A stretch of 64,000 bases of DNA from Daejeonella rubra (GTDB lineage: Bacteria; Bacteroidota; Bacteroidia; Sphingobacteriales; Sphingobacteriaceae): NCBI RefSeq assembly GCF_900103545.1, contig NZ_FNHH01000008.1, positions 1 through 64,000 of the forward strand, in the 5' to 3' direction. The translations under genes and the position numbers were made by a program. The stretch's first letter is position 1; each line of letters opens with the position of its first letter. Below the pieces are notes generated by a model. That model worked only from the letters and a program-made list of their open reading frames with translations, ran no database searches and was not told where the DNA came from. This document shows positions 43,115 to 51,461 of the stretch, piece after piece.

Positions 43115-43618
43115 ATGGCAAAACACGCTTATTTATTTATTTTAGTCTTAAGCGTTCTTGCTTTTTCATCATGTAAATTCAACCCAAACCTTCAGGGAAA
43201 AGGAACAGAACGACTTCAGGGGGTATGGGAAGAAGATAGTGTTGATTATCAGGATCAAAAGCTGCAATATTCAAAACACCGGTTTCGCTTTACCTGCGAC
43301 TCTGTGTATGTCACCATTCAAACATTTGCAAAAGTAAATATGTATCCTGATTCATGCTTTAACAATGGAACATGGACAGAGTATGCGAAGGGAACCTATC
43401 TGACTAAACAGGATACTCTTATTTTAACAGCCACTTTTACAAAGTCAAATTTTAAGCAGAAGATCTCAGGATGCTATCGGATCGGTCAGTATCTTCCGGC
43501 ATTTGTGATCAGAAAAAATACAGCCGATAGCCTATATTTGGAAAGTATACAACAACATCTCCAACTCAAGCTTACCTTAAAAGAAAGAACGGTTTGCGTT
43601 CAGAAACCTCTAAATTAA
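43115..43618 (+). CDS. Lipoprotein of unknown function
   Basis: A 167-residue lipoprotein from the ATG at 43115, with lipobox LAFSSCKF. The mature part is beta-rich with several Cys (FTCDSVY, DSCFN, SGCYR), possible disulfides, and begins LQGVWEEDSV, a lipocalin-like opening. I do not recognise it with confidence. It sits between fumC and the S1/P1 nuclease. The upstream frame to 43070 crosses the fumC hairpin and is rejected. Confidence 0.7.
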   Translation: MAKHAYLFILVLSVLAFSSCKFNPNLQGKGTERLQGVWEEDSVDYQDQKLQYSKHRFRFTCDSVYVTIQTFAKVNMYPDSCFNNGTWTEYAKGTYLTKQDTLILTATFTKSNFKQKISGCYRIGQYLPAFVIRKNTADSLYLESIQQHLQLKLTLKERTVCVQKPLN

Positions 43619-43625
43619 ATTGATT

Positions 43626-44423
43626 ATGAAATTTTGGTCTTTAAAAAAACTATTCCTTGCCGGAATGCTTCTCTATATCCCATTTCAGAGTATGGCCTGG
43701 GGAATGCTTGGTCACAGGGTGGTTGGACAGGTTGCGGAAAGCTATTTGAGCAAAAAGGCCAGCCGGGAAGTAAAAAGTATTCTTGGCAATGAATCCATGG
43801 CAATGGCCAGCAATTGGGCTGACTTTATCAAATCGGAACCTTCTTATAATTACCTTGGCAACTGGCATTATATTAACCTGCCTGCCGGATTAAACTTCGA
43901 ACAACTGGAATATGCCTTAAAAAGGGATACAGTAACCGATGCCTATACCCGGATACTTTTTCTGAGTTCAGAACTAAAAAATAAATCCCTCGATCAGGAT
44001 AAAAAGGTCATGTACCTGAAAGTACTGATTCACCTGGTTGGCGATATCCATCAGCCAATGCATACTGGCCGTTTTGAAGATCTTGGAGGAAATAAAATTC
44101 AATTAACCTGGTTTGGTCAGAACACAAATTTACATCGCGTTTGGGATAGTGACCTGATCGAATCACAGGACCTGAGTTATACCGAATACTCCCGTTCGAT
44201 AAATTTCATTGATAAATACAAGCTCCATTCTATGCAGCTGGAAGGCCCGGAACAATGGGTAACTGATTCCTATAAGATCAGCGAAAATCTGTATTCAAAG
44301 GTAAAATCTGGTGATAAACTTAGCTATAGATACATATACGACAACCTGGAAACCGCCAATCAGCAATTACTTAAAGGTGGAATACATCTTGCCGGCTTAT
44401 TAAACAATATTTTCGCAAACTAA
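43626..44423 (+). CDS. S1/P1-type nuclease, secreted
   Basis: A 265-residue tri-zinc nuclease for single-stranded nucleic acids. The signal peptide ends at SMAWG, and the mature protein probably begins at the Trp zinc ligand (WGMLGHR), as is characteristic of S1/P1. Later ligands lie in HLVGDIHQPMHTG and NLHRVWDSDLI. Secretion suggests scavenging of nucleotides. The ATG at 43626 gives the proper signal sequence. Confidence 0.92.
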   Translation: MKFWSLKKLFLAGMLLYIPFQSMAWGMLGHRVVGQVAESYLSKKASREVKSILGNESMAMASNWADFIKSEPSYNYLGNWHYINLPAGLNFEQLEYALKRDTVTDAYTRILFLSSELKNKSLDQDKKVMYLKVLIHLVGDIHQPMHTGRFEDLGGNKIQLTWFGQNTNLHRVWDSDLIESQDLSYTEYSRSINFIDKYKLHSMQLEGPEQWVTDSYKISENLYSKVKSGDKLSYRYIYDNLETANQQLLKGGIHLAGLLNNIFAN

Positions 44424-44445
44424 TTAACCCTAACCGCTAATTTCC

Positions 44446-44889
44446 ATGAAGATCTTAATGGTTTGTTTAGGTAATATCTGCCGATCCCCGCTCGCTCATG
44501 GTGTTCTGGAACACATGGTCAGGGAGAAAAATTTAAACTGGGAGATCGATTCAGCAGGAACAGGTAACTGGCATATCGGTGAACTACCCGACAGGCGCTC
44601 AATTGCCATTGCAAAAAAATATGGAGTAGATATTACTAATCAATCTTGCAGACAGTTTGATGTTAGTGACTTTGAAAATTATGATCATATCCTGGTGATG
44701 GATCAAAACAACCTGTCAGATGTCATCTCTCTGGCTAATAGTGATGAAGATTTTGGGAAAGTTCGCTTATTTCTTAAAAATGGGATCGTACCTGATCCAT
44801 ACCATGATGATAATCAGTTTGAGCCGGTTTATCTGATGATCGAAGAACGATGCAGAGAGATCATAGAGGAATTCGGTTCTAATCGTTAA
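44446..44889 (+). CDS. Low-molecular-weight protein-tyrosine phosphatase
   Basis: A 147-residue cytoplasmic phosphatase. The P-loop is VCLGNICRSPL (Cys7, CX5R13) and the general acid is in VPDPYHDD, as in LMW-PTPs. In bacteria such enzymes reverse tyrosine phosphorylation of polysaccharide-export or other proteins, or serve as arsenate-reductase relatives. No tyrosine kinase is nearby, so the target is unknown. Confidence 0.92.
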   Translation: MKILMVCLGNICRSPLAHGVLEHMVREKNLNWEIDSAGTGNWHIGELPDRRSIAIAKKYGVDITNQSCRQFDVSDFENYDHILVMDQNNLSDVISLANSDEDFGKVRLFLKNGIVPDPYHDDNQFEPVYLMIEERCREIIEEFGSNR

Positions 44890-44905
44890 CCTTCCAGCCT
44901 TTTTG

Positions 44906-44913
44906 TACATTTG
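44906..44913 (+). promoter_or_regulatory. -7 box directly before hisS
   Basis: TACATTTG matches TAnnTTTG and ends 4 bp before the hisS ATG at 44918. If used, transcription would start at or about the ATG, giving a leaderless mRNA. Confidence 0.35.
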
Positions 44914-44917
44914 CCCC

Positions 44918-46306
44918 ATGGCAGTTATCAAACCATCTATTCCGAAAGGTACCCGTGATTTTTCCGCATCCGAAATGGTGAAGCGTAATCATATTTTCAA
45001 TACCATAAGTTCGGTCTTTAAAAAATATGGCTATCAGGAGATTCAGACTCCTACAATGGAAAATCTCACTACTCTGACCGGAAAATATGGTGATGAAGGT
45101 GATAAACTGATTTTTAAGGTTTTAAATTCCGGTGATTATTTGTCAAACATATCAACCGAAAAACTGGATAGCCGCAACTCACAACTCCTTATTACTGAAA
45201 TAAGTGAAAAGGCTCTCCGCTATGACCTGACCGTTCCCTTTGCACGCTATGTGGTGATGCACAGGAATGAGATCTCATTTCCATTCAAACGATTCCAGAT
45301 CCAGCCGGTATGGCGTGCCGACCGTCCGCAAAAAGGAAGATACCGTGAATTTTATCAATGCGATGCAGATGTGGTTGGATCTGAAAGTTTAATAAATGAA
45401 GCTGAATTTGTTCTGATATATCATGAAGCATTAAGTAAACTCGGACTGAAAGACTTTACCATCAAGATCAATAACCGCAAGATATTATCCGGCATAGCCG
45501 AGATCATAGGTAAACCAGAACTGATCGTAGATATGACAGTCGCAATTGATAAACTGGATAAGATCGGACTTGATGGTGTTACTAAAGAGCTGATCGATCG
45601 GGGATTCAGTGCTGACGATATTGAGAAACTAAAGCCGATCATCCTGCTGACAGGTTCAAATGAAGAAAAACTGGGTAGCTTACGTTCAGTACTTTCTGCT
45701 TCGGAAACAGGATTGAAAGGTATTACTGAGATAGAAACTATTTTCGACTATTTACAGCTCCTAACGAGTCAGAACCAAGAAACCATAAGCCAAAATTTAG
45801 AATTAGACATCACACTCGCCCGTGGATTAAACTATTATACCGGAGCGATCTTTGAAGTCAAAACCAATGAGGTAGCAATGGGCAGCATTGGCGGAGGTGG
45901 TCGTTACGATGACCTTACCGGAATGTTTGGCCTGAGCGATTTAACAGGTGTGGGTATATCGTTTGGTGCCGACCGTATTTATGATGTACTGGAGGAGCTT
46001 AAACTCTTTCCTGAGAGCGCATCTGAAAGCACCAGGGTACTGATCAGTAATTTCGATGAGCAGGCAGAAAAATTTGCACTTCCTTTACTTCAGATGTTAA
46101 GAAATAAGGGAATTAGTGCAGAGATCTACCCATCATCAGCAAAGCTTAAAAAGCAAATGACCTATGCTGATGATAAAAATATTCCATACGTAATTCTTAT
46201 CGGAAGCGATGAAATGGAAACCGGACTCTTAACTCTTAAAAACATGAAAAGCGGAGAGCAGCAAAAATTATCTTCTGAACAGATTATTGCCGCATTATCA
46301 GTTTAA
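44918..46306 (+). CDS. hisS: Histidyl-tRNA synthetase
   Basis: A 462-residue class II synthetase. Motif 1/2 segments KGTRDF, DLTVPFARYV, FKRFQIQPVWRADRPQKGRYREF and the histidine-binding LARGLNYYTGAIFEV are present, with the C-terminal anticodon-binding domain from about residue 365. Start at the ATG 44918 is chosen since homologues begin just before PSIPKGTRDF; the frame is open from 44903 but without support. Confidence 0.96.
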   Translation: MAVIKPSIPKGTRDFSASEMVKRNHIFNTISSVFKKYGYQEIQTPTMENLTTLTGKYGDEGDKLIFKVLNSGDYLSNISTEKLDSRNSQLLITEISEKALRYDLTVPFARYVVMHRNEISFPFKRFQIQPVWRADRPQKGRYREFYQCDADVVGSESLINEAEFVLIYHEALSKLGLKDFTIKINNRKILSGIAEIIGKPELIVDMTVAIDKLDKIGLDGVTKELIDRGFSADDIEKLKPIILLTGSNEEKLGSLRSVLSASETGLKGITEIETIFDYLQLLTSQNQETISQNLELDITLARGLNYYTGAIFEVKTNEVAMGSIGGGGRYDDLTGMFGLSDLTGVGISFGADRIYDVLEELKLFPESASESTRVLISNFDEQAEKFALPLLQMLRNKGISAEIYPSSAKLKKQMTYADDKNIPYVILIGSDEMETGLLTLKNMKSGEQQKLSSEQIIAALSV

Positions 46307-46359
46307 GAAAAGGGGATTTACGTTCCGGTTCTGCCAGCCGGGAATATTAAACAGTCAAG

Positions 46360-47340
46360 CTATTTAATATTCTCTACCAAAGCCTTCAAAAACTCTTCAG
46401 GGATCTCAAGATGAGGAATATGTCCGGAATTTTCAAACTCAACCAGCCGGGAGCCAGGTATCCTTGCTGCCGTTTGCTTCCCCAGCTGATCATATCGTCC
46501 AAATTTTTTCTGGTCATCAGGGCTTAACCTCGCTTTTCCTACAATCGTTTTATCCTGAGTACCAATAAGCAGAAGAACCGGAACTTTAAGCAAGGGCAAT
46601 TCATAAATAACAGGCTGCTCATAAACCATCTGCGATGTAAGCGCTGCAACTTTCGCATATCTTGGGAACTCCGAACTTCCGCTTACTCCCGATGCAATTC
46701 GAACCAGATCATCATATTCTGGCTTCCATTTTACAAAATAAGAACTCTGATAATATTTTTTGACGCTTTCAGGTGTGGTTTTTAACTCCGTCTGGTACAT
46801 TGCCTCAATGCTGGCAAAGGGTACAAATGTCCGGTAATCCTCCAGTCCAATGGGATTCTCGAGGATCAGTTGAGCGGTCCTTTCCGGATATAATAGGGCA
46901 AACCGGCTGGCAAGCATCCCACCCATTGAATGCCCCATTACAACAGCATGCTGAATTTTCAGGGTGTCCATTAATTGTCTGTTCATTGCAGCAAGTCTGT
47001 GAAAGCTATAATTTATAAAGGGCTTCGATGATTTTCCAAAACCTATCTGATCAGGAACAAGTACCCGGTAACCCTTTTCACTAAAAACCCTGATAATATT
47101 AGTCCAGTAATAACCACCAAAATTTTTGCCATGAAAAAGCATAAGGGTTTTCCCATTAAAATTTGCAGGCTTTATATCCATATAGGCCATTCGAACATCC
47201 TGCCCTTCAATGCTTAAGGAAAGAAAATTTATTGGATAAGGGTATTCTACATTTTCAAGTGTGATAGACAATGCCTCCTTTGACTGAGCAAATGCACCTG
47301 TAGAAATAGCAAACAGAAGGAAAAAACATATTCTTTTCAT
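46360..47340 (-). CDS. Alpha/beta hydrolase, exported
   Basis: A 326-residue hydrolase with a signal peptide (ending GAFAQ). The oxyanion region is LFHGKNFGGYYW, the nucleophile elbow GHSMGGMLA, an acid near IGTQDKTIVG, and the His in NSGHIPHLE. It resembles haloalkane dehalogenase/epoxide hydrolase-type esterases. It is transcribed alone; the substrate is unknown. Confidence 0.85.
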   Translation of the reverse strand: MKRICFFLLFAISTGAFAQSKEALSITLENVEYPYPINFLSLSIEGQDVRMAYMDIKPANFNGKTLMLFHGKNFGGYYWTNIIRVFSEKGYRVLVPDQIGFGKSSKPFINYSFHRLAAMNRQLMDTLKIQHAVVMGHSMGGMLASRFALLYPERTAQLILENPIGLEDYRTFVPFASIEAMYQTELKTTPESVKKYYQSSYFVKWKPEYDDLVRIASGVSGSSEFPRYAKVAALTSQMVYEQPVIYELPLLKVPVLLLIGTQDKTIVGKARLSPDDQKKFGRYDQLGKQTAARIPGSRLVEFENSGHIPHLEIPEEFLKALVENIK

Positions 47341-47482
47341 AAAACTTTATTTAGAGGTAAATAAAACAAATGCCGTATATAATATTTAGAACTGACAAAC
47401 CATTCATGTTTTACACACGTATAGTTAGAAAACCGATTCTTATCGAAATTAAGACAATTAAAAACTTAAAAACAAAATTATC

Positions 47483-47929
47483 ATGGAACGCAAAGATTTT
47501 CTAGCTGCATTAGGATTAAGTGCAGGCTCATTAGTAATCACATCATGCCTTGGAGCATGCGGCAAAGGTGACTCGGCCACTCCAACAACCGGTACTCCAA
47601 CAACACCTACTAATGGTACTAAAGTTGATTTTACATTGAATGTGAGCACAAATTCTGATATCAGTACAAAGGGCTGGACAATCATGAATAGTATAATAAT
47701 TGCAAAGAACGGATCAAACTATATCGCACTCTCAAGTGTTTGTACCCACCAGGGAAATCCATTAACCTATAATTCTGGTAATAATACCTTCCCCTGCTCC
47801 CTGACTGATGCGGCTCATGGATCAGTATTCGATTCAAATGGAACAAAAACACAAGGTCCAGCAACCTCCAATGTAAAAAAATATAGTACTGCATTAACCG
47901 GAACTTCACTGAGAGTGTTTGAAGCTTGA
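47483..47929 (+). CDS. Rieske-type 2Fe-2S lipoprotein with altered cluster motif
   Basis: A 148-residue lipoprotein (ITSCLGAC) with a Thr/Pro linker and a Rieske fold ending in HGSVFDSNG. The first cluster motif, CTH (Cys87, His89), is normal. The second, usually CxxH, has C105 and H112 with six residues between (PCSLTDAAHGS), so either the loop is longer or the cluster is bound differently. It is followed by the DUF5777 and YceI genes, and it is likely a periplasmic electron carrier or a lost-cluster relative. Confidence 0.8.
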   Translation: MERKDFLAALGLSAGSLVITSCLGACGKGDSATPTTGTPTTPTNGTKVDFTLNVSTNSDISTKGWTIMNSIIIAKNGSNYIALSSVCTHQGNPLTYNSGNNTFPCSLTDAAHGSVFDSNGTKTQGPATSNVKKYSTALTGTSLRVFEA

Positions 47930-47948
47930 TTTTAAGAAAAACGAACAA

Positions 47949-48824
47949 ATGAAAAAGCTATACCTGATCCTGTTCATCATACTTCCATTTACTTCCCTGG
48001 CGCAGGACGACCTGATGAAAATGGTGTCCGACAGCAATGAGGTAATCGTAAGGTCAGCCACATTCAAGGCAACCCGCATCATCAACGGACATTCAGTTGA
48101 AACTGTCGGTAAAAATAATTTAGACTTTATTATTTCTCACCGTTTTGATCGGGTAAACAGAGGGTTTGATGAGTTTTTTGGCCTGGATGCAGCAACTAAC
48201 CGCCTTGGCCTGGAATATGGACTCAATGATCGTTTGATGGTCGGAATCGGAAGAAGTTCATTCCAGAAAATGTATGATTTCTTTGGGAAATATAAATTAT
48301 TACGTCAATCCTCAGGTGCAGGAAATATTCCAATATCTCTGACATTGTTTTCAGGTTATTCATTACGCACCCAAAATGCAACACCCAGTCTTTCAGGTTT
48401 TGACCGCAGCAGTTATACCAGCCAACTACTGATAGCAAGAAAGTTCAGTGAGGGATTTTCCTTGCAGTTATCACCAACCCTCATCCATAGGAATCGCCCG
48501 GATATTTTTACTGATTCCAAAACCGTAATTGCTACAGGCATAGGGGGAAGAATGAAACTAACCAAAAGGACTTCCATTAATGGAGAGTATCATTACGTAT
48601 TACCCAATCAGATCGATGACAACTATACCAATAATCTTTCATTCAGCTTTGATCTGGAAACAGGGGGACATGTTTTTCAACTGCTCTTCACCAATTCATT
48701 TGGAATGACCGAAAGACAGTTCATTACTGAAACAGATGGCAGCTGGGGAAGCGGAGACATCCATTTCGGATTTAATATTTCAAGAACTTTCTCATTTGAG
48801 AAAAAAAAGAAAGCTAATCAATGA
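47949..48824 (+). CDS. DUF5777 outer-membrane beta-barrel protein
   Basis: A 291-residue barrel protein with a signal peptide (ILPFTSLAQ) and repeated amphipathic strands. It begins with FKATRIINGHSVETVGKNNLDFIISHRF, the DUF5777 pattern. DUF5777 proteins recur near Rieske, cytochrome and YceI proteins in Bacteroidota and have no proven role. It starts 19 bp after the Rieske gene stop and overlaps YceI by 4 bp. Confidence 0.85.
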   Translation: MKKLYLILFIILPFTSLAQDDLMKMVSDSNEVIVRSATFKATRIINGHSVETVGKNNLDFIISHRFDRVNRGFDEFFGLDAATNRLGLEYGLNDRLMVGIGRSSFQKMYDFFGKYKLLRQSSGAGNIPISLTLFSGYSLRTQNATPSLSGFDRSSYTSQLLIARKFSEGFSLQLSPTLIHRNRPDIFTDSKTVIATGIGGRMKLTKRTSINGEYHYVLPNQIDDNYTNNLSFSFDLETGGHVFQLLFTNSFGMTERQFITETDGSWGSGDIHFGFNISRTFSFEKKKKANQ

Positions 48825-49372
48825 AACGATTTCTTATAATACCTGTGTTTATATTGATTAGTCTTTGTGCATCTGCACAGAACCAGCTTTATAGCGTTAA
48901 GAATAGTGAGTTCAGTTTTTTTTCCAAAGCTCCCCTGGAGGATATTGAGGCCAGGAATACAAAGGCCAGTTCAATTATAAACACAGCAAACCGTGAACTG
49001 GTTGTGCGTATTCCGATTACTCAATTTCAATTCAGCAATAAACTAATGCAGCAGCATTTTAATGAAAACTACATGGAAAGCGAGAAGTTTCCAAATGCTA
49101 CCTTTAAGGGTAAAATAAATGAGATGATCGACTTTAGTAAATCAGGAGTTTATGAAGTTAGTGCAAGCGGAACATTGAACATTCATGGAGTAGATAAGGA
49201 AAGAATCATCAAAGGGAAATTAATTGTAGGTGAGAATGCCCTAAATCTGGATGCCAGATTTGATGTAATGCTCATTGATCATAAGATTGATATTCCTAAA
49301 CTTGTTTTCAAGAAAATAGCTGAAAAAATAGCTGTCAGTGCCAGCATCAATTATATACCCTATAAAAAATAG
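48821..49372 (+). CDS. YceI-family lipid-binding periplasmic protein
   Basis: A 183-residue secreted protein (signal ending ASAQ) of the YceI fold. It opens with YSVKNSEFSFFSKAPLEDIEARN and contains the typical YMESEKFPNATFKG segment. YceI proteins bind isoprenoid or other lipid tails. The start overlaps the DUF5777 stop (ATGA), so it is cotranslated. The Rieske-DUF5777-YceI trio may form a periplasmic redox or isoprenoid module. Confidence 0.92.
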   Translation: MKRFLIIPVFILISLCASAQNQLYSVKNSEFSFFSKAPLEDIEARNTKASSIINTANRELVVRIPITQFQFSNKLMQQHFNENYMESEKFPNATFKGKINEMIDFSKSGVYEVSASGTLNIHGVDKERIIKGKLIVGENALNLDARFDVMLIDHKIDIPKLVFKKIAEKIAVSASINYIPYKK

Positions 49373-49413
49373 ATGAGCTTGTCTGTTCATAATAATGGGA
49401 TATTGACAGACAT

Positions 49414-49446
49414 AAAAAAACCAGACAGGTCTTGTCTGGTTTTTTT
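49414..49446. terminator. Strong terminator, bidirectional
   Basis: A 14-bp stem (A-run, CCAGACA / TGTCTGG, T-run) with loop GGTCT lies between the YceI gene (plus) and the CocE gene (minus). Confidence 0.9.
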
Positions 49447-49466
49447 ATGATTTAGATTGAAGCTAA

Positions 49467-51377
49467 TTATTTATCATCTAAAGGACGAACCGTAGGAAGT
49501 ATAATGCTGCTCAGGCGCACACCACCATGATGTATAGTTTGTTGAGCAACACGAACCCTGTCGCTACTACCAAAAGGATCTCCGGTATTTGGATTTCGAT
49601 CAAACTGAGGGAAATTACTTGATGTGATATCAATACGAATACGATGACCAGGCTTAAATACATTAGCAGTACCCGTTAACTCGATATCATATTCATAAAC
49701 CTGATTCGGTGTCAGCAATTTGATCTTATCTAATCCTTCACGGAATCTTGCTCTTAAAATACCCTCTGAAATTGGCATAGCTGATCCATCCGGCGAAACA
49801 TCCACCATTTTGATCATCCAATCAGTATCAGGACCATCAGTGGCGGCGAATAATTTCATTTTTACCGGTCCGGCAATAGTAACAGGAGTTTTCAGGAATT
49901 CTGAAGTGTAAACCAATACATCTTCCCTGCGTTCAAGAGGCCTTTGATCATAGGGACCTGCCTGGGTTGGAGTACCGCAGCAGTTATTTCCGCCTAAAGT
50001 CATAACCGGCATTTTCGGATCATAGGTATATTTATCAGTTGCTGCTGCTTTCGGAGCTTCAAAACTTAGCTTTCCATCGCCACGCGAAGAGTTGGCATTT
50101 CCGTTGCTGCTCAGGTAAAGGTTTTTATACACGGTTCCCGGGATAGGATAATCCTTTTCACTGCGCCATTTATTGATACCCATGTAAAACAATTGAACCG
50201 GATCTTCAAGGTCTAAACCATTCTTGATCCCTTTCAGGTGGAAATCATAAAATTGAAGTTCTCTTTCAAACATTTTCATGTTCGCAGTTGCACCAAAATC
50301 TACTGTTCCAAATGACTGAGATGGACCATGGCCCCATGGACCGATGATCATACGCGCACCAGCGCGTGCTGCCGGTGTTGCAGCTTTATTCTTCATACCG
50401 ATGTAACCATTGATCGTACCCATCAAAAAGATATCAAACCAACCACCGTAAGTATGTGCAGGTACATTCATTTTAGAGAAATTCTCCTCATCACTGATGG
50501 ATTTCCAGTAATCGTCGTAGCTCTCATGATTGATCCAGTCGCGGTAATGTTTAACCGCATAACCAGCACTTTTTAGGTCGCCATCCTTTAATGGAAGATG
50601 CCAAAGAATATTTTCATATTTCAACTCTTCAGGAGTATACGCTTCAGTATGCCAGTATTGAGGAAGCATGATGCGGTTAGGCATACGAACAACGCCCCAG
50701 CCATAATTAAAGCTTAAGCGGAATGCCCCGCCCATAGTTAACCAGTTAGCATAAATATTTGTAGAAGCTACTCCAGGGAACGCAGCAACCAGATGCGGAG
50801 GTGTAGCACTCATGGCAGCCCATTGATTATGCCCTAAATAACTGCCACCCTGAGTTGCGATCTTTCCATTTGAAAAAGGTTGTGCAGCAGCCCACTCGAT
50901 CACATCGTAACCATCCTTAGATTCGTCGCGGAAAGGATCCCATTGGCCTTCACTTTCATACCGGCCCCTGATATCTGCAAAAACAACGGCGTACCCCTGC
51001 TGAGCAAACCTGATCTTGTCCTGATGTCCACCATCACGCTGTACACCATAACAGGTACGTATCACAATTGTTGGATATTTCCCAGGCTTTGCAGGCAAAT
51101 AAACATCTGCGTATAGCTTAACACCATCGCGCATGGTAATGGTCCTGTAACGCTCGATTCTGATCTCGTTATTTTCCGGTCTTCTGAGAAGCTCGGGTAT
51201 ACCGCTTTTAATACCCCATTTACTGTCGGGCAACAGTTCTGAATTATCGGACATCTGCTCTGCGGTCACAAAGCTCAGAAACTGACTCCCAAAGTCTGTT
51301 GCCTTGTTCGTTTGGCTCTGAACAGAAATCCCGCAGGCGAGAAATAAGATCAGCAGCAAAAAGTTAAATTTTTTCAT
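49467..51377 (-). CDS. CocE/NonD-family hydrolase (X-Pro dipeptidyl-peptidase fold)
   Basis: A 636-residue secreted hydrolase (signal MKKFNFLLLILFLACGISVQSQ). The core has DIRGRYESEGQW, the nucleophile elbow GGSYLGHNQ, a DTDWMIKM segment and a C-terminal jelly-roll domain (EFLKTPVTIAGPVKMKL). The CocE/NonD family includes cocaine esterase and cephalosporin or glutaryl acylases. An inverted repeat covers its start codon. Confidence 0.92.
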   Translation of the reverse strand: MKKFNFLLLILFLACGISVQSQTNKATDFGSQFLSFVTAEQMSDNSELLPDSKWGIKSGIPELLRRPENNEIRIERYRTITMRDGVKLYADVYLPAKPGKYPTIVIRTCYGVQRDGGHQDKIRFAQQGYAVVFADIRGRYESEGQWDPFRDESKDGYDVIEWAAAQPFSNGKIATQGGSYLGHNQWAAMSATPPHLVAAFPGVASTNIYANWLTMGGAFRLSFNYGWGVVRMPNRIMLPQYWHTEAYTPEELKYENILWHLPLKDGDLKSAGYAVKHYRDWINHESYDDYWKSISDEENFSKMNVPAHTYGGWFDIFLMGTINGYIGMKNKAATPAARAGARMIIGPWGHGPSQSFGTVDFGATANMKMFERELQFYDFHLKGIKNGLDLEDPVQLFYMGINKWRSEKDYPIPGTVYKNLYLSSNGNANSSRGDGKLSFEAPKAAATDKYTYDPKMPVMTLGGNNCCGTPTQAGPYDQRPLERREDVLVYTSEFLKTPVTIAGPVKMKLFAATDGPDTDWMIKMVDVSPDGSAMPISEGILRARFREGLDKIKLLTPNQVYEYDIELTGTANVFKPGHRIRIDITSSNFPQFDRNPNTGDPFGSSDRVRVAQQTIHHGGVRLSSIILPTVRPLDDK

Positions 51378-51408
51378 CTTTAAATAGTTAAAAGCCTATT
51401 TAAAGATG
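51375..51408 (-). promoter_or_regulatory. 13-bp inverted repeat that covers the CocE start codon
   Basis: CATCTTTAAATAG (51375-51387) is the exact reverse complement of CTATTTAAAGATG (51396-51408), loop of 8. In the minus-strand mRNA the ATG is the last three bases of the hairpin stem, so folding would hide the start codon. Confidence 0.75.
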
Positions 51409-51461
51409 TGAAATAATTTTAACGATTCCAATAATCTGCTATAGGGAACCAAGTCCTGATT

